DNA of 64,000 nt from Fragilariopsis cylindrus CCMP1102 (lineage: Eukaryota > Bacillariophyta > Bacillariophyceae > Bacillariales > Bacillariaceae). The notes beneath the pieces are model-generated. The model was given only the letters and a program-made list of their open reading frames with translations, had not been told where the DNA came from and searched no databases. The stretch lies in the NCBI GenBank assembly GCA_900095095.1, contig FMBT01000294.1:372001-436000 (forward strand), read 5' to 3'. Shown piece by piece: positions 1 to 9,861 of the stretch (positions are counted from its first letter, which is position 1; each line of letters begins with the position of its first letter). The position numbers and the translations under genes are program-made.

Positions 1-1239
1 CACAGTGCCAAAAAGCTCACATGTCAGACTTTAGCGGACTTTGGGTGCAATCCAATTTCAACAATTTTTCGAGTGGGCTGGGATTTGCGATCAGTACATA
101 CACTTTTTGACTATATTGTGGGATCCAAGGTACTTGATGAAAAAGCGGGTAGGACTCTCAGTGGTTGGTACAATGTATCGCACGGATCTGGTGATAGTGG
201 TGGTCTGCCACCCAACATTGATGATGCACTTGCTGGATTACCTTCACCAGATTACGAGAATCAGAAAACAGAAATTTTGCTGCTAGGCAAAACCCTATTT
301 GCTGGCACTACTACTCTCGATCAAAAGGTTCTATTGCTATTACTAGGAGCGTTATTCAAGCATTGGAATGCCATGATTGACTGTTATGAAGAGGATCCCG
401 AACAACACCCAATTGTGTTCGCGGTGACTAATGCTCTCCACGCTACCAACATTTCACCCTCTTCGTTTAAATTCTGGTGTGACAACACCGAGGACAATTT
501 TAAACTGAAGAATTTACAAGGTTTACCAGTACGGCAGATACACGAACTTCCAGGCGACGCACTTATCGATGTTAGAACCTTCCGTCATTTCATTGATTCT
601 TACAAATCTTCGATGTGTCACATGATACGCGAGACCGCTATCATGAAGACCTCCTTTGTGAAACTGCTAGATGAATTGAAGAAATCCCCGCGACCATGTC
701 AGCCAGAACATGATAATAATAAGGAAAATGCTCCCCGCGTGGAACAAATCAGTACGTCCACCACCACCGCCCGCAATGAACAGGTTGTTGTAGACACCGG
801 ATCTCCAGTTTCACAAATGAGCTTCACCCGCTGGTATGAAAAGTTCAGAGTCCACAAAAATTGCATTGAAGTATTCCTTCATTTTCATATTTACAACCTA
901 GAGGGGGGACACCTAGTGGATCTGGTGAAGCAGAAGGAAAAATTTTCAACTGTGGCACCCGGCGATGAGCAGGCCAAGGATCGTATTAAAAAAGCAAATA
1001 AGGATTGGAACAACAGATACCACAAACATATAACCGTCTTTGCTGAGTTGCAATTCCTTCTTGGTCCAATGGATCCATGTCCTACAGATGTTTTTGCAAG
1101 ACGAGAATGGGAGACTCGCATCACCACTAAACTGATGGAAATATTTAAAGATCGCATGGGTGGTTCAGACAAGATTGCATCGATGAACAATATTATGGCG
1201 TGGCATTCAAAAAGAAAGAAGCAATCATTGCTAAATTAG
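1..1239 (+). CDS. Unrecognised protein, 5'-truncated by window edge
   Basis: The frame is open from the first base of the window to the TAA at 1237-1239. No stop lies upstream of the GTG at 73, so the true start is outside the window and at least 412 codons are coding. The N-terminal part contains a motif near GWDLRSVHTLFDYI. It is followed by a mixed alpha-type region, a Ser/Thr/Asn-rich linker at about residues 235-290 and a basic C-terminus (SKRKKQ). I recognise no family. The gene has no visible introns. It is convergent with the zinc-finger gene that ends at 1369, with a 129-bp gap. It belongs to the block of intron-free unknown ORFs in the first 14 kb. A GTG start at 73 is unlikely for a eukaryotic nuclear gene. 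Confidence 0.6.
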   Translation, partial: HSAKKLTCQTLADFGCNPISTIFRVGWDLRSVHTLFDYIVGSKVLDEKAGRTLSGWYNVSHGSGDSGGLPPNIDDALAGLPSPDYENQKTEILLLGKTLFAGTTTLDQKVLLLLLGALFKHWNAMIDCYEEDPEQHPIVFAVTNALHATNISPSSFKFWCDNTEDNFKLKNLQGLPVRQIHELPGDALIDVRTFRHFIDSYKSSMCHMIRETAIMKTSFVKLLDELKKSPRPCQPEHDNNKENAPRVEQISTSTTTARNEQVVVDTGSPVSQMSFTRWYEKFRVHKNCIEVFLHFHIYNLEGGHLVDLVKQKEKFSTVAPGDEQAKDRIKKANKDWNNRYHKHITVFAELQFLLGPMDPCPTDVFARREWETRITTKLMEIFKDRMGGSDKIASMNNIMAWHSKRKKQSLLN

Positions 1240-1368
1240 TACTGACTATTAACTACTTATATTCACCTGCAACCAGAATGTCGATGCGTGCTCAAATTGG
1301 GTTGCCGAAGAAAAATTAAAAAAACGACGAAAGTGCTAGTAATTTAAAAACCGTTTTCTATATCTTTT

Positions 1369-2088
1369 TTACATGTATCCGATTATACTGTTTTTACTTG
1401 AGTCCATCTTTGCTCGGCTCCTGGTATGTATTTGATTTCTACCTTCACGTTTCCCGCCTCCGATTGTTTTTTCGTTGCACTCTTTTCTTTTTGGTGTTTC
1501 CGATTTATTGTGTATGTCGTGCCCCGTCCTTTCCGACATATTGTTGTTTATTTGGTTGTATTCTTCCGCACAGATATCTTGCAATTCATTAGTATCCTCC
1601 GTATGGTCGGATGCCAGAACGATGCCTGTTTCATTATTTTTATTAATATCTGTGTTTGGCCACCCGTCGAGTTCCATCGTTCCCACGTAATCCACACCAT
1701 CTCCCATCCAAAATGTTGCATCGCCCTGTGGACTTATTTTGGCTGGTAGAGGACCATCTTTCTTCAGAGTTGATTCGGTCACAATCGGTTTATGTGCTGT
1801 TTTCATGGATCCAACCAGCTTTTCTTGTGGGTGGATTCCCGTGCATTTTTTGCTATGTTTATAAACCCCGCTATACGAAGCACAAGTTTTCCCGCAGCAA
1901 GCGCATGTTAATGTTAAATTTGAAATCGAGAGTGGATGAAAGTATTTCACTTCTAACACTCCCAATCTTCCTGCCTCTATTTGTACCTGATGTGCATATC
2001 CCTGCCTCAATTTCTCACGTTCCTCTGACCCATACTCCAATGGGCATCCCATAATTTCATTATTATAGATTTGTTGGTATTTTGGCAT
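1369..2088 (-). CDS. Unknown protein with a C2HC zinc-finger-like motif
   Basis: This is a 239-codon intron-free frame with an ATG at 2088. Residues about 60-82 contain a Cys-x2-Cys-Gly-Lys, then His-x4-Cys pattern (CACCGKTCASYSGVYKHSKK, then C), which fits a single C2HC zinc finger with a basic helix. The C-terminal third is hydrophilic and rich in Lys, Arg, Glu and Asn, with possible nuclear localisation clusters. A role in nucleic-acid binding is inferred from the finger only. The gene is convergent with the truncated ORF on its left and divergent from the ORF starting at 2623. Family unknown; coding status is moderately supported by length and by the ordered zinc ligands. Confidence 0.5.
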   Translation of the reverse strand: MPKYQQIYNNEIMGCPLEYGSEEREKLRQGYAHQVQIEAGRLGVLEVKYFHPLSISNLTLTCACCGKTCASYSGVYKHSKKCTGIHPQEKLVGSMKTAHKPIVTESTLKKDGPLPAKISPQGDATFWMGDGVDYVGTMELDGWPNTDINKNNETGIVLASDHTEDTNELQDICAEEYNQINNNMSERTGHDIHNKSETPKRKECNEKTIGGGKREGRNQIHTRSRAKMDSSKNSIIGYM

Positions 2089-2622
2089 GTTGTATCTGTT
2101 CCCGTATCCTGTATGTTGAAGCCCCTGTTGAATTTGTGTTCAGTCCTCTTTCCTTGGATATCGTTTTTAATATTCCTGCTTCTGTTGTTTTTTTAAGTGT
2201 TGTCTATTTTCAAAAATACCGTTCGCCAAAAACCAGCAACGAATCATTTTCTGGATCCTCATATTTTTTGTGTATTTGAAATTTTCAAATCCGATTCCGT
2301 TCAACGGTTTTTTATTATTAACCCGCCTTCCAACGTTATTTTTGACCCAATGTTAACCGTTCTTACCCAATGCCAACCGTCATTTATAGTGATTCCCATG
2401 GGTTCCTACGGCAACCACTGAAATTCCTTCATTGCAGCACGTGTGCTTTTGGGTTGCACCCAGGTCCAACGGTATTTCCAACCACTGCCAACTCGGATTT
2501 TAATTGTATCGTAGCACACATAAGTTTGTACATGTTGCTGGTTGTACCCACATCCTCTTCTCACAATTACCATCCATACTCATTAACACCTCCCCCCGAT
2601 ACGAAAAATTGATTTCCTGACG
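2089..2622. promoter_or_regulatory. Shared upstream region of two divergent ORFs
   Basis: This is a 534-bp gene-free spacer between two head-to-head start codons. It contains a short imperfect direct repeat around 2350-2390 (acccaatgttaaccgtt followed by acccaatgccaaccgtc). No certain TATA box or other site can be named. Its length is close to the 520-bp spacer between the other divergent pair at 7994-8513. Confidence 0.35.
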
Positions 2623-3495
2623 ATGAGTTCTATTTCAAGCAAGGACAATAATACCCAACATCCTCTCGATGATGCCGATCCGCTGGTTTATTCAAATAGG
2701 AAGGAATTGCGCCGCCAAATGTCCCTTCACACTACAATCCAGTTGGAGAATGAACTAAAACGTTCTAATATCTCCGTTCCCCACCAAAAATATTTGGCGG
2801 CCGAGTTATCATATCGTAAGGAAGATCCACCACCTGGTAAGGGTTACGATGACTATGATAGCGACGATGGCGGACCACTGGAAGATGTTAGGTCAACATT
2901 GCACCATCTGGACAGAAAATTCAGCAGGTTTCGATACAATCGTCAAAAGGCTCTGCTTGCCAAAGCCGTCAAGGTTCCAGTTCCCCCTCGCTCCAAGATG
3001 AAACGTTCTCCAGTCGTTCCTTTAGGTGAGTCTCCACGCGATTCTCCTCTTGATCCTTCTGGCCCAAAACTCGATCAGTGCAGCAATGATTCTACTGCAC
3101 TCAAAGCATGCGGCACTTTCCATGCTGCAACTGCTGCTTTGATCCCACCAAAATCAACTACCTCGATTGCAAGCGGTAAGAAACGCAAAAAAAAACCATT
3201 AGGAAGAGTACAATTGAGATCAAAACGCGGTTGTCAGGTAATTCCAATGGCACCGGCGTACAAAAAGCATCTCAGAGGAACCCGATTCGACAAATTTATT
3301 GGGGAGCCGAAAAACAAAAAAAATCCCGAAGAGTACAATACCGACGACCTTGATGAAGAGCGGAAACGCGATGCGGATGATGAGATGTATGCCCGGCACG
3401 ATTATGAGGTTCACATTCGATTAAAGAAGCACTTCGATGATATCGACCGGAACGGTCATCAATTATACAACGAAGATGATGCGGATTTTTATTAA
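2623..3495 (+). CDS. Unrecognised charged protein, 290 aa
   Basis: This is an intron-free frame from the ATG at 2623 to the TAA at 3493-3495. The protein is strongly charged and probably largely disordered. It has an N-terminal helical stretch with KELRRQ and LENELKR, a Gly/Asp-rich hinge (GKGYDDYDSDDGG), a Pro/Ser-rich centre with SP motifs, a lysine cluster (KKRKKKP) that could be a nuclear signal, and an acidic C-terminus. I recognise no domain. It is divergent from the zinc-finger ORF, and a 21-bp tandem repeat starts 5 bp after its stop codon. Confidence 0.5.
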   Translation: MSSISSKDNNTQHPLDDADPLVYSNRKELRRQMSLHTTIQLENELKRSNISVPHQKYLAAELSYRKEDPPPGKGYDDYDSDDGGPLEDVRSTLHHLDRKFSRFRYNRQKALLAKAVKVPVPPRSKMKRSPVVPLGESPRDSPLDPSGPKLDQCSNDSTALKACGTFHAATAALIPPKSTTSIASGKKRKKKPLGRVQLRSKRGCQVIPMAPAYKKHLRGTRFDKFIGEPKNKKNPEEYNTDDLDEERKRDADDEMYARHDYEVHIRLKKHFDDIDRNGHQLYNEDDADFY

Positions 3496-3500
3496 TTGTT

Positions 3501-3563
3501 TGCTTGCCTACCGTAACTGTTTGCGTGCCTACCGTAACTGTTTTCGTGCCTACCGTAACTGTT
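3501..3563. repeat. 21-bp tandem repeat, three copies
   Basis: The units at 3501-3521, 3522-3542 and 3543-3563 share the core gcctaccgtaactgtt and differ at only a few bases near the unit start. They lie directly after the stop codon of the preceding ORF, so they would be in its 3' untranslated region. Confidence 0.9.
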
Positions 3564-3691
3564 CCATGCTCGCTTGTACCCGTACCCTATTTTAAGTTAG
3601 TAAAAATTACACGTTAACCATTGTTAGTAGCATTTTCAGAAGTTCCACCCTGTAGGTTGTTACCTGTCGCCTGAACGTATCGCAATCGCAC

Positions 3692-5955
3692 CCAGGTATC
3701 GGGTATAATTGAAAGTTGCACCACACACAATAACCCAACCCACATGGATGAAATACCATCCTTTATACATGTTTTATTAACTCTACTATATGTGATTTGA
3801 ATGTATTTTCCACCAATTCTACTGGGTAAATACATGAATTTACTAGTCGTGTGCCAGTGGATTGTATAGCACATTTGTACCAAGAAATGAAGGTAATGGT
3901 GGTAATGGTAACATTGATAGTGGTTCCACACACTAGAAGCCAACCCACATGGATGTAATACCATCCTGTATACATGTTTAATCTACTCTATGTGATCTGA
4001 ATCTATCCCAACCAACTTTACTAAGTAAATACATGTATTTACTGGTTGTACCCCTAGGTTTTGGCATAATTTTACCAAAAATGAAGGTAATGGTAAAATT
4101 GAAATGGTTCCACACACAACAACCCAACCCACATGGATGAAATACCATCCTTTTTGAATGTTTAAACAATTCTATGTGATTTGAGTGTATTCCAACCAAC
4201 TCTAATAAGCAAAACCAAGTATTTATGTTCTTTACCAGCAGATTTTAGCACATTGTACCAAATATGGATGTAATGGTAACATTAGATAGTGGTTCCACAT
4301 ACTAGAACCCCACTCACCTGGATGAAAGACCATCCTGTATACATGTTTAATCAATTCTATTTGTTTTGGATATGTTCCAACCAACTCTACTGAGCAAAAT
4401 CATGAAATTTCAGACAATACCTGTAGATTTTAGCACATTTTACCCAAAAATGGATCTCATAGTATAATTGAAAGTGGTTTCACAAACTAGAACCCCACCC
4501 ACCTGGATGAAATAGCATCCTGTGTACATGTTTCAACATTTTTTATGTGCTCACCAACTCTACTATGCAAATAAACATCCACACTAAGTCAATAAATGTA
4601 TTTATGGTCTTTACCAGCATGTTTGGGTATATTTTTACCAGAAATGGATCTAATAGTATAATTGAAACATGTTCCACACACTAGAACCCAACTCACATGG
4701 ATGGAATACCAGCATGTACACATGTTTCAACATTCCTATGTGATTTCTGTGTAGTCCAACCAACTCTACTAGGTTAATACATGTGTTTACTTATTCTAAC
4801 ATCAGATTTTAGCACATATATTACTCCAAAAATGGATCTAATAGTATAATTGAAAGTGGCACCACACACAATAACCCAACCCACATGGATAAAATACCAT
4901 TCTTTATGAATCTTTAAACAATTCTATGTGATTTGAATGTATTCCAACCAACTCTACTAAGCAAATAAACAGTTATACTAGTTAAATCCATGTATTTACT
5001 GCTTGTACCAGCATTAGCACATTTAACAAAAAAATGAATGTAATAGTATAATTGAAAGTGGTTCCATATACTGGAACCCAATCCACATAGATGAAACAGC
5101 ATCCTGTATACATGTTTTATCAAATCTATGTGGTTTGAATGTATTCCTAGCAATAAATTTCAGTACATACATGTATTTAGTAGTTGTACCTGCAGATTTT
5201 GGCGCATTTCACCAAAAATGGATCTAATAGTACAATTGAAAGTGGTTCCACATACTAGAACCTAACCCACATGGATGAAATAGCATCATGTATGCATGTT
5301 TAATCAATTCTAGGAGGGTTGGATGTGTTCCAACCACCTCTACTGAGTACATACTTGCATTTACTGGTTGTACCACTAGATTTTAGCACATTTTACCCAA
5401 AAATGAATGTAATAGTATAATTAAAATGGGTTTCCCATACTAGAATCCAACCCACATCAATGAAATAGCATCATGTATGCATGTTTAATCAATTCTAGGA
5501 GGGTTGGATGTGTTCCAACCACCTCTACTGAGTACATACTTGCATTTACTGATTGTACCACTAGATTTTAGCACATTTTACCCAAAAATGAATGTAATAG
5601 TATAATTAAAATGGGTTTCCCATACTAGAATCCAACCCACATCAATGAAATGTCTTCCTGTATACATGTTTAATCAAATCTATGTGGTTTGAATGTATTC
5701 CTACCAACTCTTTTGAGTACAAACATGTATTTAGTGGTTGTACCAGCAGATTTTAGCACATTTTACCCAAAAATGGATCTAATAGTACAATTGAAAGTGG
5801 TTCCGCATACTAGAACCCAACCCCGCATGAATGAAATAGCATCCTGTATACACGTTTAATCAATTCTATGTGGTTTGGATTTGTTCCAACCAACTCTACT
5901 GAGTAAATGAACATAATATCTATACTAAGTAACTAAATGTGTATTTATTGGTTCC
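3692..5955. repeat. Satellite array, ~190-bp unit, about 12 copies
   Basis: The landmark cacatggatgaaatacc, or a close variant, recurs near 3743, 3947, 4130, 4315, 4500, 4693, 4883, 5093, 5270, 5450, 5638 and 5825. The spacing is therefore 177-210 bp. Each unit also holds the phrases tagtataattgaaagtggtt, accaactctactgagtaaat and tagcacattttaccaaaaat in the same order. Units are diverged except that the segments at about 5281-5437 and 5467-5625 are nearly identical, indicating a recent duplication of one unit. Short open frames inside the array look like by-products of the repeat and I do not call them genes. Confidence 0.92.
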
Positions 5956-6166
5956 ACTAACGGTAGAACGACAGTGATGCCTATGTATATGTATGTATAT
6001 ATGGATGGTGATTCGTTGGTGATGATATGATTATAAATAGAACAGGGTAGGTATGTATGGATAACTCCTGTTCGGTGATGTCTCGTGTGTTTTAGAATAG
6101 TGTGTTGGTATTTGATAGAATATCGGATTGGATTGATGACTCTATGGAGATGGTTTACTTGCCGCT

Positions 6167-7993
6167 TCAGACGTAGCGGGTACTATCATTTTCTTCGGAT
6201 GTTGAATCACCTTCCGTGTCTTCTTCCGATCCAACTTCCAGGGCAGTTTCTTTGCTACTGCCGTTGTTCATCGCAGGAAGTTTGGCTTTGTCGCCGTCCA
6301 TGGATGAAGTCCGCTTGGCAGTCTTTTCTTTTCCATCAGGTGAGACAATTGGGGCTGCGGCTGATGTTGTGACAGCCTGTTCTGCCTTCCTTTTTTTATC
6401 GTTCTCTTTTTTTTCTCCTATTTTGTTGGCATGTAATTTTCCCGCCTTGATATATGCTTGCGCCGACTTTGCGTGCCCTGTTGGTCGAGCGTCGCGAATG
6501 TCGGGGATGCTTCTGTTTTCCAGAATGGCCCTTGCCACTGTTCCAAGGTAGTATTTTTGTGTCCTGGTGTGATCTTCTTTGAGGATGAGCATGTCTTCCT
6601 CTACCATTTTTTGCAGAGCTATCTTCACGTTGTTGTTACCTGCTTTGCACCCTAACAGTGCTTCGAGTTCGACTAGTGAGAAGAAAATCGGAAAATCGAC
6701 GAAGATGCATAGGATGCCTTCTACTTCGGGTCGCACTAGTCCGTTGTCGCAATACCAATCCTGAAATTTGAATCCTTCTTTCATTGTGAAGATCAATGCC
6801 TTTTTTAAATTTCTGCGTCCCTCGCTGATGGTTATCTCGTTGGAATTTGCTAGTCGTGCTGTTTCCATCGCTGCTTTGAGCTCGACGTCCTTCTTGGAAG
6901 TTCCTGCGACGGCTGCCTCATACGAACTTTGGGCTTCATCAAGTTCGGTCCGTAGTTTCTCCAATGATGGAGAGTGTTCCTTGATAGAGTTGATAATTTT
7001 CTCGATAGCAGACTGTGCCGTAGTAAGCTCCACCTGAAGTTTGTTGATGTTGGTTTTGGCACGTGTATGTAGTACCACTGATCCATCAACGACTACCTTG
7101 TATGAGTGTAATGATGCTCTTACATTTTCGAGATCTTTTTCGAGGTCGTTGAACCTGTTGGTAGTATCGCCTCTGGCTGCTTTGTACTTTGTTGAGGCTA
7201 CTGCTTGTTGGACCTGTAGATTCGTGAGAACTGAAGGAAGTTCGTTGATGTTACCGTAGATGGTCGTGATATTAGACGATGATTCAGCGATTTCTTTTTG
7301 TAGGGTGTCAATGTGGGTCTTAGCGGCTGTATGTAGTTCCTCTACTTTGGTGGTTGTCTCCGCGAATTTATCGTAAATATTTTGTGCCTTGACGTCTAGA
7401 TCCTCATCGATGATGTTCAGTGTTGCTAGTTCGGATGTTAATCGCTTGACTACGCTGTCCTTCTCGACAGCCTCGGGAATGGTGGGTTCCTTGGTATTCC
7501 ATAGTGCGTTGACTTTCGTCATTGCTGTTTTGTTGGAATCCGTAGTCTCATCGTCGGCTGAACACAGGGTTTTTCGAAAATCATCATTCAACCCGGTCAT
7601 CTTTTTTTCTCTACCACTTCCTCGTTCGAGGAACCCGTGCAGTATCAACAACTCTATGGATGTCTTTAATACAGGGGATGCACTCGCCGAGGCTACATTG
7701 CCCCCCCGGGCACGGGAACTATTTCCATAGAAGCCTGGACGCTTGAACGCATCCACAAGAAGCATGCATGCACATTTGGAACACGACCGAGGATACACAC
7801 CTGGTTTATCAGATAGTTTCCACCAGTTAAGATAGTCTTTGTCATGTAATGCCTTGATGATTTGGGCTGCATCGGCTATATAATTACCCGGACGAAGTTT
7901 TTGAAGTTGAGAAATGCCATCCGCGGTCCATGCCGTTTCGATGATGTCTTGGCAATCTTTTTTTCGCTCTTTATAAAAACGATCGTCGGACAT
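6167..7993 (-). CDS. Unrecognised coiled-coil protein, 608 aa
   Basis: This is an intron-free frame with an ATG at 7993 and a stop at 6167. It has three parts. Residues 1-165 are globular and contain CSKCACMLL and a helical stretch SIELLILHGFLERG. Residues about 170-400 are rich in Ala, Glu, Lys and Thr with heptad-like spacing, consistent with long coiled coils. Residues about 425-505 include VKIALQKMVEEDMLILKEDH followed by a basic/aromatic strand (RTQKYYLG), which looks like a winged helix. The tail is basic then acidic (KKENDKKRKAEQ; SEEDTEGDSTSEEND). A chromatin or DNA-associated role is only a guess. It is divergent from the 143-residue ORF. Confidence 0.55.
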   Translation of the reverse strand: MSDDRFYKERKKDCQDIIETAWTADGISQLQKLRPGNYIADAAQIIKALHDKDYLNWWKLSDKPGVYPRSCSKCACMLLVDAFKRPGFYGNSSRARGGNVASASASPVLKTSIELLILHGFLERGSGREKKMTGLNDDFRKTLCSADDETTDSNKTAMTKVNALWNTKEPTIPEAVEKDSVVKRLTSELATLNIIDEDLDVKAQNIYDKFAETTTKVEELHTAAKTHIDTLQKEIAESSSNITTIYGNINELPSVLTNLQVQQAVASTKYKAARGDTTNRFNDLEKDLENVRASLHSYKVVVDGSVVLHTRAKTNINKLQVELTTAQSAIEKIINSIKEHSPSLEKLRTELDEAQSSYEAAVAGTSKKDVELKAAMETARLANSNEITISEGRRNLKKALIFTMKEGFKFQDWYCDNGLVRPEVEGILCIFVDFPIFFSLVELEALLGCKAGNNNVKIALQKMVEEDMLILKEDHTRTQKYYLGTVARAILENRSIPDIRDARPTGHAKSAQAYIKAGKLHANKIGEKKENDKKRKAEQAVTTSAAAPIVSPDGKEKTAKRTSSMDGDKAKLPAMNNGSSKETALEVGSEEDTEGDSTSEENDSTRYV

Positions 7994-8513
7994 TGTTTGG
8001 TTTGATAGAGTGAACTTTTTAATTGTATTGCAAACAAATAATATTATGGATTGTGAGAACCGAAACGCAAGCTTGATCTAAACTTGTACCTGCAGCACAT
8101 CAATTCCCCACAGTACAACCGTGGTATTGTTTGACTAAATCGACGTTCGTAAACCCGTGTAAAGGTTGGTTAGAAAATGATAGCAATATCGTGGAAGCCA
8201 TTTAAGGTGTAAAGTAGATTGAAATATCAGTTGACAATGGAGTGCAAACGGCAGAACCTTTTTTGCTGCAGCGTGTTAATTCCGATTTTGTTATTTGGCC
8301 TCCAACTTAGTGTACCCACGGTGGCCACCATCGACGAACTATCATCAATCGTTCAAATTTTGTTCGTGGCCATCATCCACCGTGGTACTGCTTGATGCCC
8401 AACGTCGCCATCGCCATCGTTAGTTTGTTACAACTCGAAGGCACAATCACAATCATACAATTTAGGTTCTGGACTGTTGTTGACACAACATAAACACTGA
8501 CACTTATCTCATC
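7994..8513. promoter_or_regulatory. Shared upstream region of second divergent ORF pair
   Basis: This is a 520-bp spacer between the start codons of the 608-residue and 143-residue ORFs. It holds the first copy of a direct repeat of about 85 bp (8385-8471) and, around 8310-8385, a stretch with ggtggccacc-like and tggccatc-like inverted segments. No individual promoter element can be assigned with confidence. Confidence 0.35.
8385..8471. repeat. Direct repeat, copy 1 (~85 bp)
   Basis: The sequence from gtactgcttgatgcccaacg to atacaatttaggttctg reappears at 9047-9127 with a small indel and several substitutions. The two copies flank the 143-residue ORF and each lies just upstream of a start codon region. 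Confidence 0.85.
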
Positions 8514-8945
8514 ATGAATATTTCTTACTACTCCTTAGGCAACAAGAACGATTTAAAACATGATGGACTGACCATGGTGACGATGAACGATGGTGAAATG
8601 GGTCTTATGATGTTCAAATCCCCGATAGATTCTTTTCGGTACAACGATAAGTGCATTGCTTTGAAAAGAGAAATCGCCGCATTCAACAAAAGATTTGAAG
8701 ATGGAAATGTGGGGAAGGATGATTACTGCAAAAACGTTGCCAAATGGTGTAGCCACGTGCTCGATTTTGCTACCGAATGGGGTCCTCATCGTGTGCCATT
8801 CGATATTCGTGATGGTTACAATGACTGCATGAGCAACATTGGTGGTACACGCACAATCATTTGGCCAGACAAAATACCTATCCCAATGAGCGAGTTGCCT
8901 GCTGAAACACTAAACGCAGTATTCGCCTCATACACCGTAATTTAG
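8514..8945 (+). CDS. Unrecognised small protein, 143 aa
   Basis: This is an intron-free frame from the ATG at 8514 to a stop at 8945. The protein appears compact and soluble, with no signal peptide, membrane segment or low-complexity run. It has four Cys in total and several Trp, including WCSHVLDFATEWGPHRVPFD and RTIIWPDKIPIPMSELP. This regular composition supports a real gene although I recognise no family. It is bracketed by the two copies of a direct repeat of about 85 bp, which suggests that a cassette was duplicated with its upstream region. Confidence 0.5.
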   Translation: MNISYYSLGNKNDLKHDGLTMVTMNDGEMGLMMFKSPIDSFRYNDKCIALKREIAAFNKRFEDGNVGKDDYCKNVAKWCSHVLDFATEWGPHRVPFDIRDGYNDCMSNIGGTRTIIWPDKIPIPMSELPAETLNAVFASYTVI

Positions 8946-9046
8946 TCATACGTATATAAATAATAGGTAATAGTTTTAATAAATTTAAATCCTACCAATA
9001 CAAATAGCCATAGTATAGCGAAGAATCCTCCTGTTTTGGGAATGTA

Positions 9047-9127
9047 GTACTGCTTGATGCCCAACGTTGCCATCGTTATTTTGTTACAAGTTGAAGGCAC
9101 GATCACGATCATAGAATTTAGGTTCTG
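9047..9127. repeat. Direct repeat, copy 2 (~81 bp)
   Basis: This is the second copy of the sequence at 8385-8471, starting gtactgcttgatgcccaacg and ending atagaatttaggttctg. It lies upstream of the small ORFs at 9330-9808. Confidence 0.85.
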
Positions 9128-9160
9128 TGTTTTCCACCTACATGTGGTTGTCGTGACAAT

Positions 9161-9192
9161 GGGATCCCATGGGATCCCGTTTTTTATATAAA
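9161..9192 (+). promoter_or_regulatory. 18-bp perfect palindrome next to a TATA-like box
   Basis: GGGATCCCATGGGATCCC at 9161-9178 equals its own reverse complement. It is followed within 10 bp by tatataaa. The arrangement resembles an operator or core-promoter region for the small ORFs downstream. Function is inferred. Confidence 0.4.
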
Positions 9193-9329
9193 CGGACAAA
9201 CCTGCACCCGCCGTTACAATTCCGCCCTACATTCGCCACCATTCGCCATACATTCAAAATTACAAACTAGTACGAGAAGCGATAGGTTCGTGGCCCAATA
9301 TGTTCACATTAGAATAAATCTTTTGGAAA

Positions 9330-9808
9330 ATGGTGGATAAGGAAACGATTTATGTTGAGGGCGACGGCAGGTACCACATGTCCTTTTTTGCTTTATCCTC
9401 TAACTTTCGATGCAAAGTAAGGACGGCAGATACCAAGTATGTTGCTATCCAGTCAATGGTACCCATTATGGAGAATATCTTCATCAAGTAAAAGTAGTGG
9501 AGTGGAGCAACAACCCATTATTTTATAACATTCAATGCAAAGTGAGAACGGCACATACCAAGTATGGCACCATCGAATCCATTGCATTGCACCTGTTCTA
9601 CAATACCAACAAAGAATTATTGACAATGGACATTTCTAGGCACAGCAGTACTAGCAAGGAGAGATCAAGAAAGTTGCACAATGCAGTAAGTACTGACAAG
9701 GAGATAAAGAAAAGTGCACAATGGAATATGTACGCAGAAGAATACCTATCTAAATGTAAAGAACAGATTTGTGATAAAGAATATTTTTTTAAACAGTTAG
9801 GAGCATAA
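9330..9808 (+). CDS. Two overlapping small ORFs with an internal duplication
   Basis: One frame runs from the ATG at 9330 to a TAA at 9489-9491 (53 codons). A second runs from the ATG at 9410 to 9808 (132 codons). The DNA around 9403-9450 (tgcaaagtaaggacggcaga) is repeated around 9535-9575 (tgcaaagtgagaacggcaca). In matching frames the two copies read CKVRTADTKY and CKVRTAHTKYGTIES. This looks like a locally duplicated gene whose first copy has lost frame with the second, or a spliced gene whose intron I cannot place. Product unknown. Confidence 0.35.
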
Positions 9809-9861
9809 ATTTTATATAACATAAATACGTAACGGAAACATTGGTGCGTGAGTTCCTCCAT

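Noticed and set aside
3614-5153. Minus-strand frames of 70-116 codons in the 190-bp satellite.
   Set aside because: They repeat the same translated phrase (HPCGLGxxVWNHF) from unit to unit, which comes from the satellite sequence itself.
3501-5955. The repeat arrays as a CRISPR array.
   Set aside because: Units are contiguous and diverged, with no unique spacers between short identical repeats, and the genome is eukaryotic.
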